DNA of 24,065 nt from JBCAWW01 sp039024315 (GTDB taxonomy: Bacteria > Bacteroidota > Bacteroidia > J057). Location of the stretch: contig JBCCQN010000124.1 in the NCBI GenBank assembly GCA_039024315.1, positions 1 to 24,065 on the forward strand, written 5' to 3'. Positions within the stretch are counted from its first letter, which is position 1. The number at the start of each line of letters is the position of its first letter. Below the pieces are notes generated by a model that worked only from the letters and a program-made list of their open reading frames with translations, was not told the origin of the DNA and did not search any database. Below, piece after piece: positions 7,420 to 14,911 of this stretch. The position numbers and the translations under genes were made by a program.

Positions 7420-9702
7420 ATGAATCCTACTAATCAACCTGCGGAAGACAAATCACTACGCATAGAATCGCCCAAAACGGTGGCCGGTGGCATTCCGGCG
7501 GTCTTTTCCAGCCTAAAACATCTCAAAGAAGAATTAGGACCCATCGCTGGATTACGTGCCTTACTCAAAATGAATCAAACCGATGGTTTTGATTGCCCCG
7601 GCTGCGCTTGGCCCGATCCAGATGATAAACGCTCGGTGCTAGCCGAATACTGTGAAAATGGCGCCAAAGCCTTAGCCGAGGAAGCTACCAGTAAACGTAT
7701 TGATGCTGCTTTTTTTGATCGACATAGTGTAGAAGCGCTCAATCAAGGAACGGATTATTGGCTTGGTAAACAAGGTCGTCTCACCCAACCAATGGTGCTC
7801 CTCCCTGGTAAGGCCCATTATGAAAATATCAGTTGGGATGATGCCTTTAGGCTGATTGCTGAGGAGCTCAATAGGTTAGTTAGTCCGGATGAAGCAGTTT
7901 TTTATACTTCCGGCCGTACGAGCAACGAAGCAGCCTTTTTGTATCAGTTGTTTGTGCGTATGTATGGCACCAACAATTTACCAGACTGCTCCAATATGTG
8001 CCATGAGTCTAGTGGGCAAGGACTTTCTCAAACCGTAGGAATCGGCAAAGGATCGGTTACCCTAGAAGATTTATATGAGGCAGAGGTGATTATGGTCGTA
8101 GGGCAAAATCCCGGCACCAATCATCCACGCATGCTTTCGGCTTTGCAAAAGTGTAAGCAAAACGGAGGCAAGATCATTACCGTCAATCCATTGCCGGAAG
8201 CAGGTCTCATTAGCTTTCAACACCCTCAGCATTTGGGCGATATTATCGGTGGGGGCACGGCTTTGACGGATGTTTTTTGTCAAGTGCGGGTTAATGGAGA
8301 TATCGCTTTGGCCAAAGCTTTGATGAAATTGATGTTTGAGGCTGAGACCCAAAGACCGGGTGAAGTCTTGGATCATAGGTTTATCGAAACCTATACCGAA
8401 GGTTTTGCAGCCCTGAGCCAAGACCTAAAACAGTATGATTTTGCTCAACTAGTAGCCAAGAGTGGAGTGGCGGAGGAGGAGATCCGAGCAGCTGCGCAAT
8501 TGCTTATTGACCATAAAAAAATTATCATTTGCTGGGCGATGGGTTTGACCCAACATGTAAATGGGGTCCAAAATATCAAGGAGATGGTCAATCTCTTATT
8601 GCTCAAAGGAGCCATTGGCAAAGCAGGAGCGGGCACTTGTCCAGTTCGCGGACACAGCAATGTACAAGGCGACCGGACGATGGGCATCTGGGAGAAGCCT
8701 AAAGCTGCTTTTTTGGACCGCCTCGCGGAACGCTTTGATTTTGAGCCCCCGAGGGAGCATGGGTTAGATACGGTGTACGCCATCGAGGCAATGCTTAGTG
8801 GAGAAGCAAAAGTCTTTATTGCTATGGGAGGTAATTTCCTCTCTGCCAGCCCCGATACCCAACAGACCGCCCAAGCTCTCCGCAATTGCAATCTCACGGT
8901 TCAAATTTCTACTAAGCTCAATCGTAGTCATTTGGTCCACGGCAAAACTGCCTTGATTTTACCCTGCTTGGTCCGCTCCGAGCAGGATATTCAAGCCACA
9001 GGGCAACAGTTTGTGAGTGTGGAAAATTCTATGGGCAAAGTCCATCAATCGACAGGTGATCGAACTCCTGCTTCCGCTGCTCTCAAAAGCGAACCTGCGA
9101 TCGTAGCTGAGCTAGCCCAAGCCGTATTGGGAGATAAGTTTAGTTTAGATTGGCAAAAACTAGCCGGAAACTATGACCTGATCCGCAACTTGATCGAAGA
9201 TTGTATTCCTGGTTTTGAAAATTATAATACGCGCGTTCGCCAAAAAGGCGGCTTCTACCTCCCTAATGGTTCCCGCGAGCGCAAATTCAATACTCCTGAT
9301 GGTAAAGCTCACTTTAGCCTCACTGCTGTACCGCAAGATCCACGAGGCAAAGGACAGTATATCATGATGACCATCCGGAGCCATGATCAGTACAATACCA
9401 CTATATATGGCTTAGAAGATCGCTACCGAGGGATCTTCGACGATCGTCGGGTGATTATGATGAATCCTCAAGATATCGTAGCGGCAGGACTAGTGGCCAA
9501 ACAATTGGTGCATCTCAAAAGTCATTATCAAGGAGAGGAACGCGTAGCCCGCAATTTTAGAGTGGTGCCTTATAACATTCCTCGCTACTGCACTGCTACT
9601 TATTTTCCTGAAGCCAATGTGTTGGTGCCCCTCAAAAGTAGGGCTAAAGGCAGCAACACTCCCGCCTCAAAACAGGTAGTGATTTCCATAGAAGCTTCGT
9701 AA
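7420..9702 (+). CDS. FdhF/YdeP-family molybdopterin oxidoreductase (formate-dehydrogenase-alpha-like)
   Basis: A protein of 760 residues, as expected for YdeP-type members of the DMSO-reductase superfamily. N-terminal motif DCPGCAWPDP (Cys59, Cys62) and a further YCENGAKA Cys (Cys78) are characteristic of this family; whether they hold an Fe-S cluster is not certain. The cofactor domains follow: TSGRTSNEAAF, SNMCHESSG (about 191-199, the position of the Mo-ligand region), VVGQNPGTNHPR, KIITVNPLPEAG, GTCPVRGHSNVQGDRTMG and AMGGNFLSASPD. A C-terminal molydop-binding domain contains RSHDQYNTTIYG. The protein is cytoplasmic, with no twin-arginine signal. It heads the Mo operon and stops 9 bp before moaA, so it is the likely client of the cofactor made and loaded by its neighbours. 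The natural substrate is unknown; formate is only a guess from the family name. Genome annotations often call it FdhA-like. Confidence 0.88.
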   Translation: MNPTNQPAEDKSLRIESPKTVAGGIPAVFSSLKHLKEELGPIAGLRALLKMNQTDGFDCPGCAWPDPDDKRSVLAEYCENGAKALAEEATSKRIDAAFFDRHSVEALNQGTDYWLGKQGRLTQPMVLLPGKAHYENISWDDAFRLIAEELNRLVSPDEAVFYTSGRTSNEAAFLYQLFVRMYGTNNLPDCSNMCHESSGQGLSQTVGIGKGSVTLEDLYEAEVIMVVGQNPGTNHPRMLSALQKCKQNGGKIITVNPLPEAGLISFQHPQHLGDIIGGGTALTDVFCQVRVNGDIALAKALMKLMFEAETQRPGEVLDHRFIETYTEGFAALSQDLKQYDFAQLVAKSGVAEEEIRAAAQLLIDHKKIIICWAMGLTQHVNGVQNIKEMVNLLLLKGAIGKAGAGTCPVRGHSNVQGDRTMGIWEKPKAAFLDRLAERFDFEPPREHGLDTVYAIEAMLSGEAKVFIAMGGNFLSASPDTQQTAQALRNCNLTVQISTKLNRSHLVHGKTALILPCLVRSEQDIQATGQQFVSVENSMGKVHQSTGDRTPASAALKSEPAIVAELAQAVLGDKFSLDWQKLAGNYDLIRNLIEDCIPGFENYNTRVRQKGGFYLPNGSRERKFNTPDGKAHFSLTAVPQDPRGKGQYIMMTIRSHDQYNTTIYGLEDRYRGIFDDRRVIMMNPQDIVAAGLVAKQLVHLKSHYQGEERVARNFRVVPYNIPRYCTATYFPEANVLVPLKSRAKGSNTPASKQVVISIEAS
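8718..8732 (-). repeat. CGTT-hairpin-like element inside the oxidoreductase gene
   Basis: The + strand reads CCGC-CTC-GCGG-AACG, a perfect stem plus the tetranucleotide, with loop CTC instead of TTC/TGC. It encodes RLAER in a variable loop region (about residues 434-438). A chance match is possible because these codons are common. Confidence 0.5.
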
Positions 9703-9711
9703 ATTGGAATT

Positions 9712-10704
9712 ATGCCAATATTTGACAATCACGGACGACCCATCGAATATGTTAGGCTGGCGGTAACGGATCGCTGTAACCTCCGTTGCTTTTACTGCAT
9801 GCCAGCGGAAGGAATAACTTATGTGGCTCGCCAGAGCTTGCTGAGCTATGAGGAAATGGAACGCCTGTTGAAGATCATGGCTAGTATGGGCATACGGAAA
9901 GTTCGCATCACTGGGGGGGAGCCTTTTGTACGCAGAGACCTAGTGCCCTTTTTATACCGCATTCATGCCATTGAAGGCATTGAGCAAGTCAACCTTACGA
10001 CTAATGGCGTTTTGACCGGTAAGTATATTCCCGATTTGGTACAGATGGGCTTACATTCGGTCAATTTGAGTTGTGATACCCTTAATCGGGAACGCTTTTT
10101 CAAAATCACCCGTCGTGATGAGCTTCCCAAAGTGCGGGCTTGTTTGGATCAACTATTGGAATCAGGTATCAAGACCAAGATCAATGCCGTCGTCATGGCG
10201 GGCAAAAATACTGAGGACCTACTAGACTTGGTAGAATATACCCGTCATCATCCTGTTACCGTACGATTCATTGAAGAAATGCCATTTAATGGCACGGGAG
10301 ATCATTATGCCAAGCTAGAATGGAATCATAAGAAGATCCTTTCCCATATCAGAGAGCATCATCCCCGCATTATGGCCTTGCCTTTTGAAAACGGAGCCAC
10401 TGCCATCAATTACCAAATCCCTGGCTTCAAAGGCAAAGTGGGGATTATTGCTGCCTTCACACGGACCTTCTGCGGGAGCTGTAACCGTATCCGTATGACC
10501 GCTACAGGAACCCTAAAAACCTGCCTTTATGATGATGGTGTGCTAGATTTGCGTACTTTGCTGCGGGATGGATCAGATGACACTGCCATAGAGCTTGCCT
10601 TGAAGCGGGCCTTTGGTAGCAGAGCAAAGGATGGATATGAGGCCGAAAAAGCCCGCAAATCCAAAGGCAAAGTCTCTGAATCCATGTCAACGATTGGAGG
10701 ATAA
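9712..10704 (+). CDS. moaA: GTP 3',8-cyclase MoaA (molybdenum cofactor biosynthesis, radical SAM)
   Basis: A protein of 330 residues, typical length. The N-terminal radical-SAM cluster motif is Cys22-x3-Cys26-x2-Cys29 (CNLRCFYC), followed by ITGGEP for SAM binding. A second [4Fe-4S] site for GTP is formed by Cys254, Cys257 and Cys271 (FCGSCNRIR... TCLY). The chain ends in Ser-Thr-Ile-Gly-Gly, the conserved C-terminal double glycine needed for activity in this family. With MoaC it turns GTP into cyclic pyranopterin monophosphate. The ATG is 9 bp past the oxidoreductase stop, with GGAAT just before it as a weak ribosome site, so the two are cotranscribed. The next gene begins 9 bp after the moaA stop. 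Confidence 0.97.
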   Translation: MPIFDNHGRPIEYVRLAVTDRCNLRCFYCMPAEGITYVARQSLLSYEEMERLLKIMASMGIRKVRITGGEPFVRRDLVPFLYRIHAIEGIEQVNLTTNGVLTGKYIPDLVQMGLHSVNLSCDTLNRERFFKITRRDELPKVRACLDQLLESGIKTKINAVVMAGKNTEDLLDLVEYTRHHPVTVRFIEEMPFNGTGDHYAKLEWNHKKILSHIREHHPRIMALPFENGATAINYQIPGFKGKVGIIAAFTRTFCGSCNRIRMTATGTLKTCLYDDGVLDLRTLLRDGSDDTAIELALKRAFGSRAKDGYEAEKARKSKGKVSESMSTIGG

Positions 10705-10713
10705 TTAACTCAC

Positions 10714-12039
10714 ATGCCCAGAATCCTAAACATCTGCCTTGTTTGTTTTGCCCTAGTGTTGTCTGCTTGCCAGACAAGCCCAAGTGATAACACTAATGAA
10801 GTCGTCTTAGAAGAGGAAACCGAATCCGGTGTTATCCAAGAAGAGCCTACTACTCCTGTAAAAGCGCCCACACCTGCGCCCAGTACGGGTGTAGCGGATA
10901 TTCTACCTTATGAAATTGGAGAACCCAAGGACCTGAGTCCAACAGCCCAATTAGCCTACCAAGCGGAGTGGGATCATTTTGACTACCTTTCCAATCAAAT
11001 GGCTGAAGGCAAATTGCCTAGCTCATTCAGCGCAGAGGATCAAGAGTTTTTGCGTAATTTTGACGAAACTCGCTCACAAACCATCTATTTTGTAGGTACC
11101 CTAGGAGATTCTTGGTACACAGGAGGCGGCCCCTACAAATTGAAGGCTTCCTCTACCTTAGACCCGGCTCCTCCCAATAGCTACTTTGCTGACAATGCTC
11201 ATGACTTTGACTTATCTACCGCTTGGATAGAAGGGGCTGATGGCTATGGAGAAGGTGAGTATATCGATTATTACTTTGAAGCGAATTCACCTCCCGTTAC
11301 TGAGGTCTTGATCCATAATGGCTATCCCAAAAGTGTAAATGCGTGGCAAAATAATAGCCGCGTTAAAACCTTAAAACTTTATGTAAATGGCGATGAAAAA
11401 GCTATTCTGCATCTAGAAGATAGCCGCGGCGAGCAGAAATTCCAGCTAGGAGAGGAGTTGCAAAGTCAGAGTGGAGACTTGGTCCTTCGTTTTGAAATCG
11501 TTGAAGTCTATAAAGGCGACAAATATGCCGATACTGGCCTAGCCGAACTCGAGTTTGACGGCACTGGTGTCCTCTGTTTTGGCAGGAGTACGTTGGTTAG
11601 TATGGCTGATGGGAGTCAAAAAGCAATAGAGGAACTAAAAGTAGGGGAGAAGGTGTGGGCTTGGAATGAGCGATTACAACAAAATATTCCCGCTACTATC
11701 AAGAGACTTGGTCAGCAAAAGCATCATGATCTGATGCAAATCAGTTGGGTCGGAGGCCAAATCATCACTACGCCAGATCATCCTTTCTTTGTTGCAGCAA
11801 AGGGCTGGGCCGTTTTAGATCCTACTACTGCAGGTCGCTATCAAGATTTTGACGCACTGGCCCAAATACAAGTGGGGGATCAAATTAGGCTGGCAGCAGG
11901 AGGAAGCGTTCGCGTACAAGCGATAAAAAAAATCCCCAAACCTCAAATGACTTACTCCATTACCAGTCTTGACCAAGGCAATGCTTTTTATGCCAACGGT
12001 CTTCGGGTAGGGGTCGAACAAATCAAACCGCTAAACTAG
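10714..12039 (+). CDS. Lipoprotein with NADase-type glycan-binding-like domain and C-terminal Hint (Hedgehog/intein) domain
   Basis: A protein of 441 residues. Signal and lipobox are LSAC with lipidated Cys19. A Glu/Pro-rich linker (about 30-60) follows, then a conserved-looking helix region (72-125). A beta-rich domain at about 140-283 carries KASSTL, TAWIEGADGYGEGEYI, HNGYPKS and N-x-R-VK, which match the discoidin-like domain seen in bacterial 'NADase-type glycan-binding' lipoproteins. Residues 287-435 read as a Hint domain: Cys288 (LCFGRSTLV), MADGSQKAIEELKVGEKVWAWN, then TPDHPFF with the Thr353-x-x-His356 block, QVGDQI, and a terminal YSITSLDQGNAFYANGLRVGVE. The usual C-terminal His-Asn of splicing inteins is replaced by Val-Gly. 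This suggests N-terminal cleavage at Cys288 or transfer rather than splicing. It lies between moaA and modA with tight spacing. A role in molybdenum metabolism is not evident from the sequence. Confidence 0.75.
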   Translation: MPRILNICLVCFALVLSACQTSPSDNTNEVVLEEETESGVIQEEPTTPVKAPTPAPSTGVADILPYEIGEPKDLSPTAQLAYQAEWDHFDYLSNQMAEGKLPSSFSAEDQEFLRNFDETRSQTIYFVGTLGDSWYTGGGPYKLKASSTLDPAPPNSYFADNAHDFDLSTAWIEGADGYGEGEYIDYYFEANSPPVTEVLIHNGYPKSVNAWQNNSRVKTLKLYVNGDEKAILHLEDSRGEQKFQLGEELQSQSGDLVLRFEIVEVYKGDKYADTGLAELEFDGTGVLCFGRSTLVSMADGSQKAIEELKVGEKVWAWNERLQQNIPATIKRLGQQKHHDLMQISWVGGQIITTPDHPFFVAAKGWAVLDPTTAGRYQDFDALAQIQVGDQIRLAAGGSVRVQAIKKIPKPQMTYSITSLDQGNAFYANGLRVGVEQIKPLN

Positions 12040-12040
12040 G

Positions 12041-12769
12041 ATGCGTGGGACTTTAGGCGCTGTCCTCTTACTGCTTGTTGCTTGTCAACCGGCAACAGAA
12101 GGGATAAAAGTGGCGGTAGCCGCAAATTTACTTTTACCTTTAGAAGAGATTGTGGCAAGCTATGAGCAAAAGCATACGGAAAAAGTATTACTCATTCCAG
12201 GTGCTTCTGGTAGCCTGATGACACAAATAGAAAATGGGGCGCCTTTTGATCTGTTCATTTCTGCGAATGAGCGTTTTGCGAAGCATCTCCACCAAAAAGA
12301 AAGACTCGCCAGCAACCCCAAAAATTTGATCCAAGGGCGCCTATTGCTTTGGCGCAAAGCAGACTTACCCAATCTGGCACTCGATAATGAGCTAGATGCC
12401 GGTGTCAAAGTTGCCATTGCAGATCCTGAACTAGCGCCTTATGGTGCGGCTGCCAAGGAATATTTAATCGAGCAGGGGCTTTGGGAAGCCATTCAGCCCA
12501 ACCTCGTGGTCGGTAAAAGTGTCGGGCAAGTCAATCAATATTTGCGGGCAGCTGTGGTCGATTATGCTTTTACTGCCCCAGCGGCTCAATCTATCGACAG
12601 TTTATTAGTGGATGGCCATTGGCAAAGCTTATCCGTCAGCATACGACTTGATCATCCTTTTATGTTGTTAAAAGAGGCAAAACCAGAGGCGCAGCTATTT
12701 ATGGACTATTTGGAAGAGGTAGAAGCATTAGCTATTTTTTCTAAACATGGCTACCTTTTAAAACGCTAA
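12041..12769 (+). CDS. modA: Molybdate ABC transporter substrate-binding lipoprotein ModA
   Basis: A protein of 242 residues with a short signal ending in lipobox LVAC (Cys15), so it is anchored rather than free. Family features: VAVAANLLLPLEEI near the N-terminus, PGASGSLMTQIENGAPFDLFISANE (oxyanion-binding Ser region and hinge), VAIADPELAPYGAAAKE and a C-terminal KPEAQLFMDYL. It collects molybdate or tungstate outside the inner membrane and delivers it to ModB. The ATG is one base after the stop of the Hint lipoprotein (TAG-G-ATG), so translation is likely coupled. A degenerate hairpin element at 12272-12286 lies inside the gene. Confidence 0.93.
   Translation: MRGTLGAVLLLLVACQPATEGIKVAVAANLLLPLEEIVASYEQKHTEKVLLIPGASGSLMTQIENGAPFDLFISANERFAKHLHQKERLASNPKNLIQGRLLLWRKADLPNLALDNELDAGVKVAIADPELAPYGAAAKEYLIEQGLWEAIQPNLVVGKSVGQVNQYLRAAVVDYAFTAPAAQSIDSLLVDGHWQSLSVSIRLDHPFMLLKEAKPEAQLFMDYLEEVEALAIFSKHGYLLKR
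12272..12286 (+). repeat. Degenerate CGTT-hairpin-like sequence in modA
   Basis: The sequence is CGTT-TTGC-GAA-GCAT. The three inner stem pairs hold and the outer one is mismatched. It codes for RFAKH. It may be a decayed copy or chance. Confidence 0.3.
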
Positions 12770-12785
12770 TTTGTAGGTTCTTTTT

Positions 12786-13454
12786 ATGCTCGCGCCCTTC
12801 GTCCTAAGTCTTAAACTCGCTGCAACGACGACTAGCCTATTGTTTTTGCTTTGCATGCCTTTGCTTTATTGGGTGCATCTCAAGAGTGGACCTTTGCGGC
12901 CATTTTTTAAGAGTTTGATCAGCTTACCATTGGTACTTCCCCCTACGGTTTTGGGCTATTACCTATTGGTAAGTTTTCAGTCAGAGCGCTGGCTAGGCAC
13001 CATCTGGGAAGGACTATTTGGCCAGCAATTGGCCTTTAGTTTTGCGGGTCTTGTTTTGGGATCCATGATCTTTTCTCTGCCCTTTTTACTCAATCCCATT
13101 ATTTCTGCCCTCGAGGGTTTGCCGGATTCCTTTACCGAAGCCGCCTATGTCATGGGTAAATCTCCTTGGCAGACCTTTTGGCGCGTGCTACTGCCCAATG
13201 TAAAGCAGTCCATCATTGTTGGAGGAGTAATGGCTTTTGCGCATACCATTGGTGAATTTGGGGTCGTTTTGATGATTGGCGGTAATATTCCAGCGGAGAC
13301 CAGAGTGGCTTCAATTGCGATTTATCAAGAAGTAGAGGCCTTACGTTACGATCAGGCCAATATCTATGCGCTAAGCCTCCTGCTTTTTTCGTTTTTGGTA
13401 TTGTTGATTGTATATTTTGGATCACAGCATCAATCAGACAAAACCTTCAAGTAG
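12786..13454 (+). CDS. modB: Molybdate ABC transporter permease ModB
   Basis: A protein of 222 residues with about five hydrophobic spans, normal for ModB. The membrane-spanning binding-protein-dependent transport motif is EAAYVMGKSPWQTFWRVLLP at about 118-137, which contacts the ATPase. AHTIGEFGVVLMIGG further on is characteristic of ModB. LISLPLVLPPTVLGYYLL near residues 44-61 is also family-typical. It forms the inner-membrane channel for molybdate with ModA and ModC. It starts 16 bp after modA and its stop overlaps nothing; the next gene begins 1 bp later. Confidence 0.95.
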   Translation: MLAPFVLSLKLAATTTSLLFLLCMPLLYWVHLKSGPLRPFFKSLISLPLVLPPTVLGYYLLVSFQSERWLGTIWEGLFGQQLAFSFAGLVLGSMIFSLPFLLNPIISALEGLPDSFTEAAYVMGKSPWQTFWRVLLPNVKQSIIVGGVMAFAHTIGEFGVVLMIGGNIPAETRVASIAIYQEVEALRYDQANIYALSLLLFSFLVLLIVYFGSQHQSDKTFK

Positions 13455-13455
13455 C

Positions 13456-13998
13456 ATGCAAAATCGATTTTTAGTCGGGGTCATAACCCTCACTGGGATT
13501 TCCTCTCTACTCCATTTCGTTGGCCTGATATCTTCTGGGCCTTTCCTGCCGCAATCCTATATCATTTTCTTTTGGTGTAGCCTTATTCTCTTGGTGGCCA
13601 ATAGCGACATGCTCAATGAGATTCGCTTCAATCGCTTTTTTCAGGCGCTTCTGGTGCTGAGTGGTATCGGCTTGGCGATGCGGTTCTTGCATTGGCCTTA
13701 TGGTAAGGAGATATTGATGGGTAGTTTGGTTACAGCCGGTTTGGGCTATGCTTATCGTTTTTGGGAGAAGCCGGATAAAGAGCTACTTGATATTTTGAAA
13801 GTCCTTTGGGTATTCAGCGAAATCGTTGAAAAGATCCTCCGCTTTAATCATCTTCCAGGAGCACAAACCGCTAGTTATGTCGCTGGGGTATTATTTTTAG
13901 CGATGCTGGGCGTGTTTTTATACCTTGGTTTGAGAGAGGGATGGTTATTATCTCCTTCGGAGAACGCTGAATTGGATGATCAAGATACGGGTCAATAA
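13456..13998 (+). CDS. Small integral membrane protein between modB and modC, GldL-N-like repeats
   Basis: A protein of 180 residues from the ATG at 13456, one base after the modB stop (TAG-C-ATG). There is an in-frame ATG at 13408, but it lies inside modB. Five to six hydrophobic segments are visible. Two similar motifs occur: MRFLHWPYGKEILMGSLVTAG and LRFNHLPGAQTASYVAGVLF, each of the form R-F-x-H-x-P-x-G next to a membrane span. The first resembles the HWPG motif of Bacteroidota GldL-type membrane proteins. I do not recognise a molybdate-related function. Its start is coupled to modB and its 3' end overlaps modC by 23 bp, so it is translated as part of the transporter operon and may be a regulator or accessory subunit. 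An embedded CGTT-hairpin element (13952-13966) lies near its end. Confidence 0.6.
   Translation: MQNRFLVGVITLTGISSLLHFVGLISSGPFLPQSYIIFFWCSLILLVANSDMLNEIRFNRFFQALLVLSGIGLAMRFLHWPYGKEILMGSLVTAGLGYAYRFWEKPDKELLDILKVLWVFSEIVEKILRFNHLPGAQTASYVAGVLFLAMLGVFLYLGLREGWLLSPSENAELDDQDTGQ
13952..13966 (-). repeat. CGTT-hairpin element with compensatory stem change, inside the small membrane protein gene
   Basis: The + strand is CTCC-TTC-GGAG-AACG. Compared with CTGC/GCAG copies, both sides of the third stem pair have changed together, keeping a perfect stem. It codes SPSEN near the C-terminus, a position likely tolerant of insertions. Confidence 0.7.
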
Positions 13999-14782
13999 AC
14001 GACTTAATGGCTCTCGAGGCCCTTTTGAGCTTTCCTTAGACATTGAGTTAACTGAAGGGGAACTTTGGTGTGTCATGGGCCCTTCTGGCTCAGGTAAGAC
14101 TAGTTTGCTGCGTCTGCTCGCCGGTTTGATGAAGCCAGATGAGGGCCTCATTCAAACGCCTGAAAAAACCTTTTACTCCGCTAAAGTCAATCTGAGTCCT
14201 CAACAGAGAGGACTAGGCTTTGTGTTTCAAGATTATGCCCTTTACCCACATTGGAACGTTTGGCAGAATCTGAAGTTTGCCCTCCCCAAAGGAGAATCCG
14301 AAGACAAAATCAGCGCTATTTTACGTCAATTCTCCTTACTTGACTTGGCCAAGCACCCTATCGACCGGCTTTCAGGTGGTCAGAAACAAAGAATTGCGCT
14401 TTTGCGAGCCTTACTGCAAAATCCCAAGCTTCTGCTCTTAGATGAACCCTTATCTGCCTTAGATGAGGCCTTGCGCCGCCAATGGCAAGATGACTTGATC
14501 GCTTGGCGTAAAGCGCACCAGCAAACCGTCCTCATGGTCAGCCACGATCCTGTGGAGGCCATCCGTTTAGCCGATCAGATGCTTTGGATTGAAAATGGTC
14601 AGTTGGCTTGGCAAGGCAGTCCGCGAGCGTATTTTGCTGCTACGCAGAACGCTTTGTTTGCAGAAGTACTCTCGATAGATCCCCAGCAGCAATCTGCTCA
14701 GATCTTGATTGGTAAAAAGGTCATGCAGCTTCCGCTTAAAAAAGATTGGGCCGTTGGCTCCCAGGTTGAGATCCGAATTTAG
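13976..14782 (+). CDS. modC: Molybdate ABC transporter ATP-binding protein ModC (short form)
   Basis: A protein of 268 residues. Walker A GPSGSGKTS at 35-43, Q-loop region VFQDYALYPHWNVWQNL, signature LSGGQKQR at 132-139, Walker B LLLLDEPLSALD at about 154-165, and switch His190 (SHDP) are all present. The C-terminal part beyond about 210 is short, ending with a partial TOBE-like strand (GKKVMQLPLKKDWAVGSQVEIRI). The full two-lobed molybdate-sensing domain of long ModC proteins (about 350 residues) is missing. It hydrolyses ATP to drive ModB. Its ATG overlaps the end of the upstream membrane protein by 23 bp. A CGTT-hairpin copy lies at 14637-14651. Assignment to molybdate rests on the operon. 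Confidence 0.9.
   Translation: MIKIRVNKRLNGSRGPFELSLDIELTEGELWCVMGPSGSGKTSLLRLLAGLMKPDEGLIQTPEKTFYSAKVNLSPQQRGLGFVFQDYALYPHWNVWQNLKFALPKGESEDKISAILRQFSLLDLAKHPIDRLSGGQKQRIALLRALLQNPKLLLLDEPLSALDEALRRQWQDDLIAWRKAHQQTVLMVSHDPVEAIRLADQMLWIENGQLAWQGSPRAYFAATQNALFAEVLSIDPQQQSAQILIGKKVMQLPLKKDWAVGSQVEIRI
14637..14651 (-). repeat. CGTT-hairpin element inside modC
   Basis: The + strand is CTGC-TAC-GCAG-AACG, with perfect stem and tetranucleotide and loop TAC. It is read as AATQN, just after the ABC core, where ModC proteins vary. Confidence 0.7.
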
Positions 14783-14911
14783 TATTAAGTACAGAGTATT
14801 AAGTATAAAGAGAGGGCAACTCCCTAAAATGCTAATAGCTCTAAAGTCTAACTACTAAATACTTTCTACTAACTACTCAAATAATAAATACTTTCTACTA
14901 ACTACTCAAAT
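14783..14911. repeat. Low-complexity TAGTATT/CTACTAACTACT spacer with a 29-bp tandem duplication
   Basis: The gap between convergent modC and moeA has no gene and no GC-rich terminator. It holds AGTATTAAGTACAGAG-type repeats on the left. On the right a 27-nt identical segment occurs at 14856-14882 and 14885-14911, period 29. The second copy runs into the moeA stop codon. The composition resembles the repeats after clpB. Confidence 0.75.

Noticed and set aside
9235..9253. CGTT followed by CGCC/GGCG in the oxidoreductase gene
   Set aside because: The loop is 5 nt, unlike all other family members, and the codons are ordinary; considered chance.
13408..13455. Upstream start for the small membrane protein
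   Set aside because: It lies wholly within the modB coding end; the ATG at 13456 directly after the modB stop is better placed.
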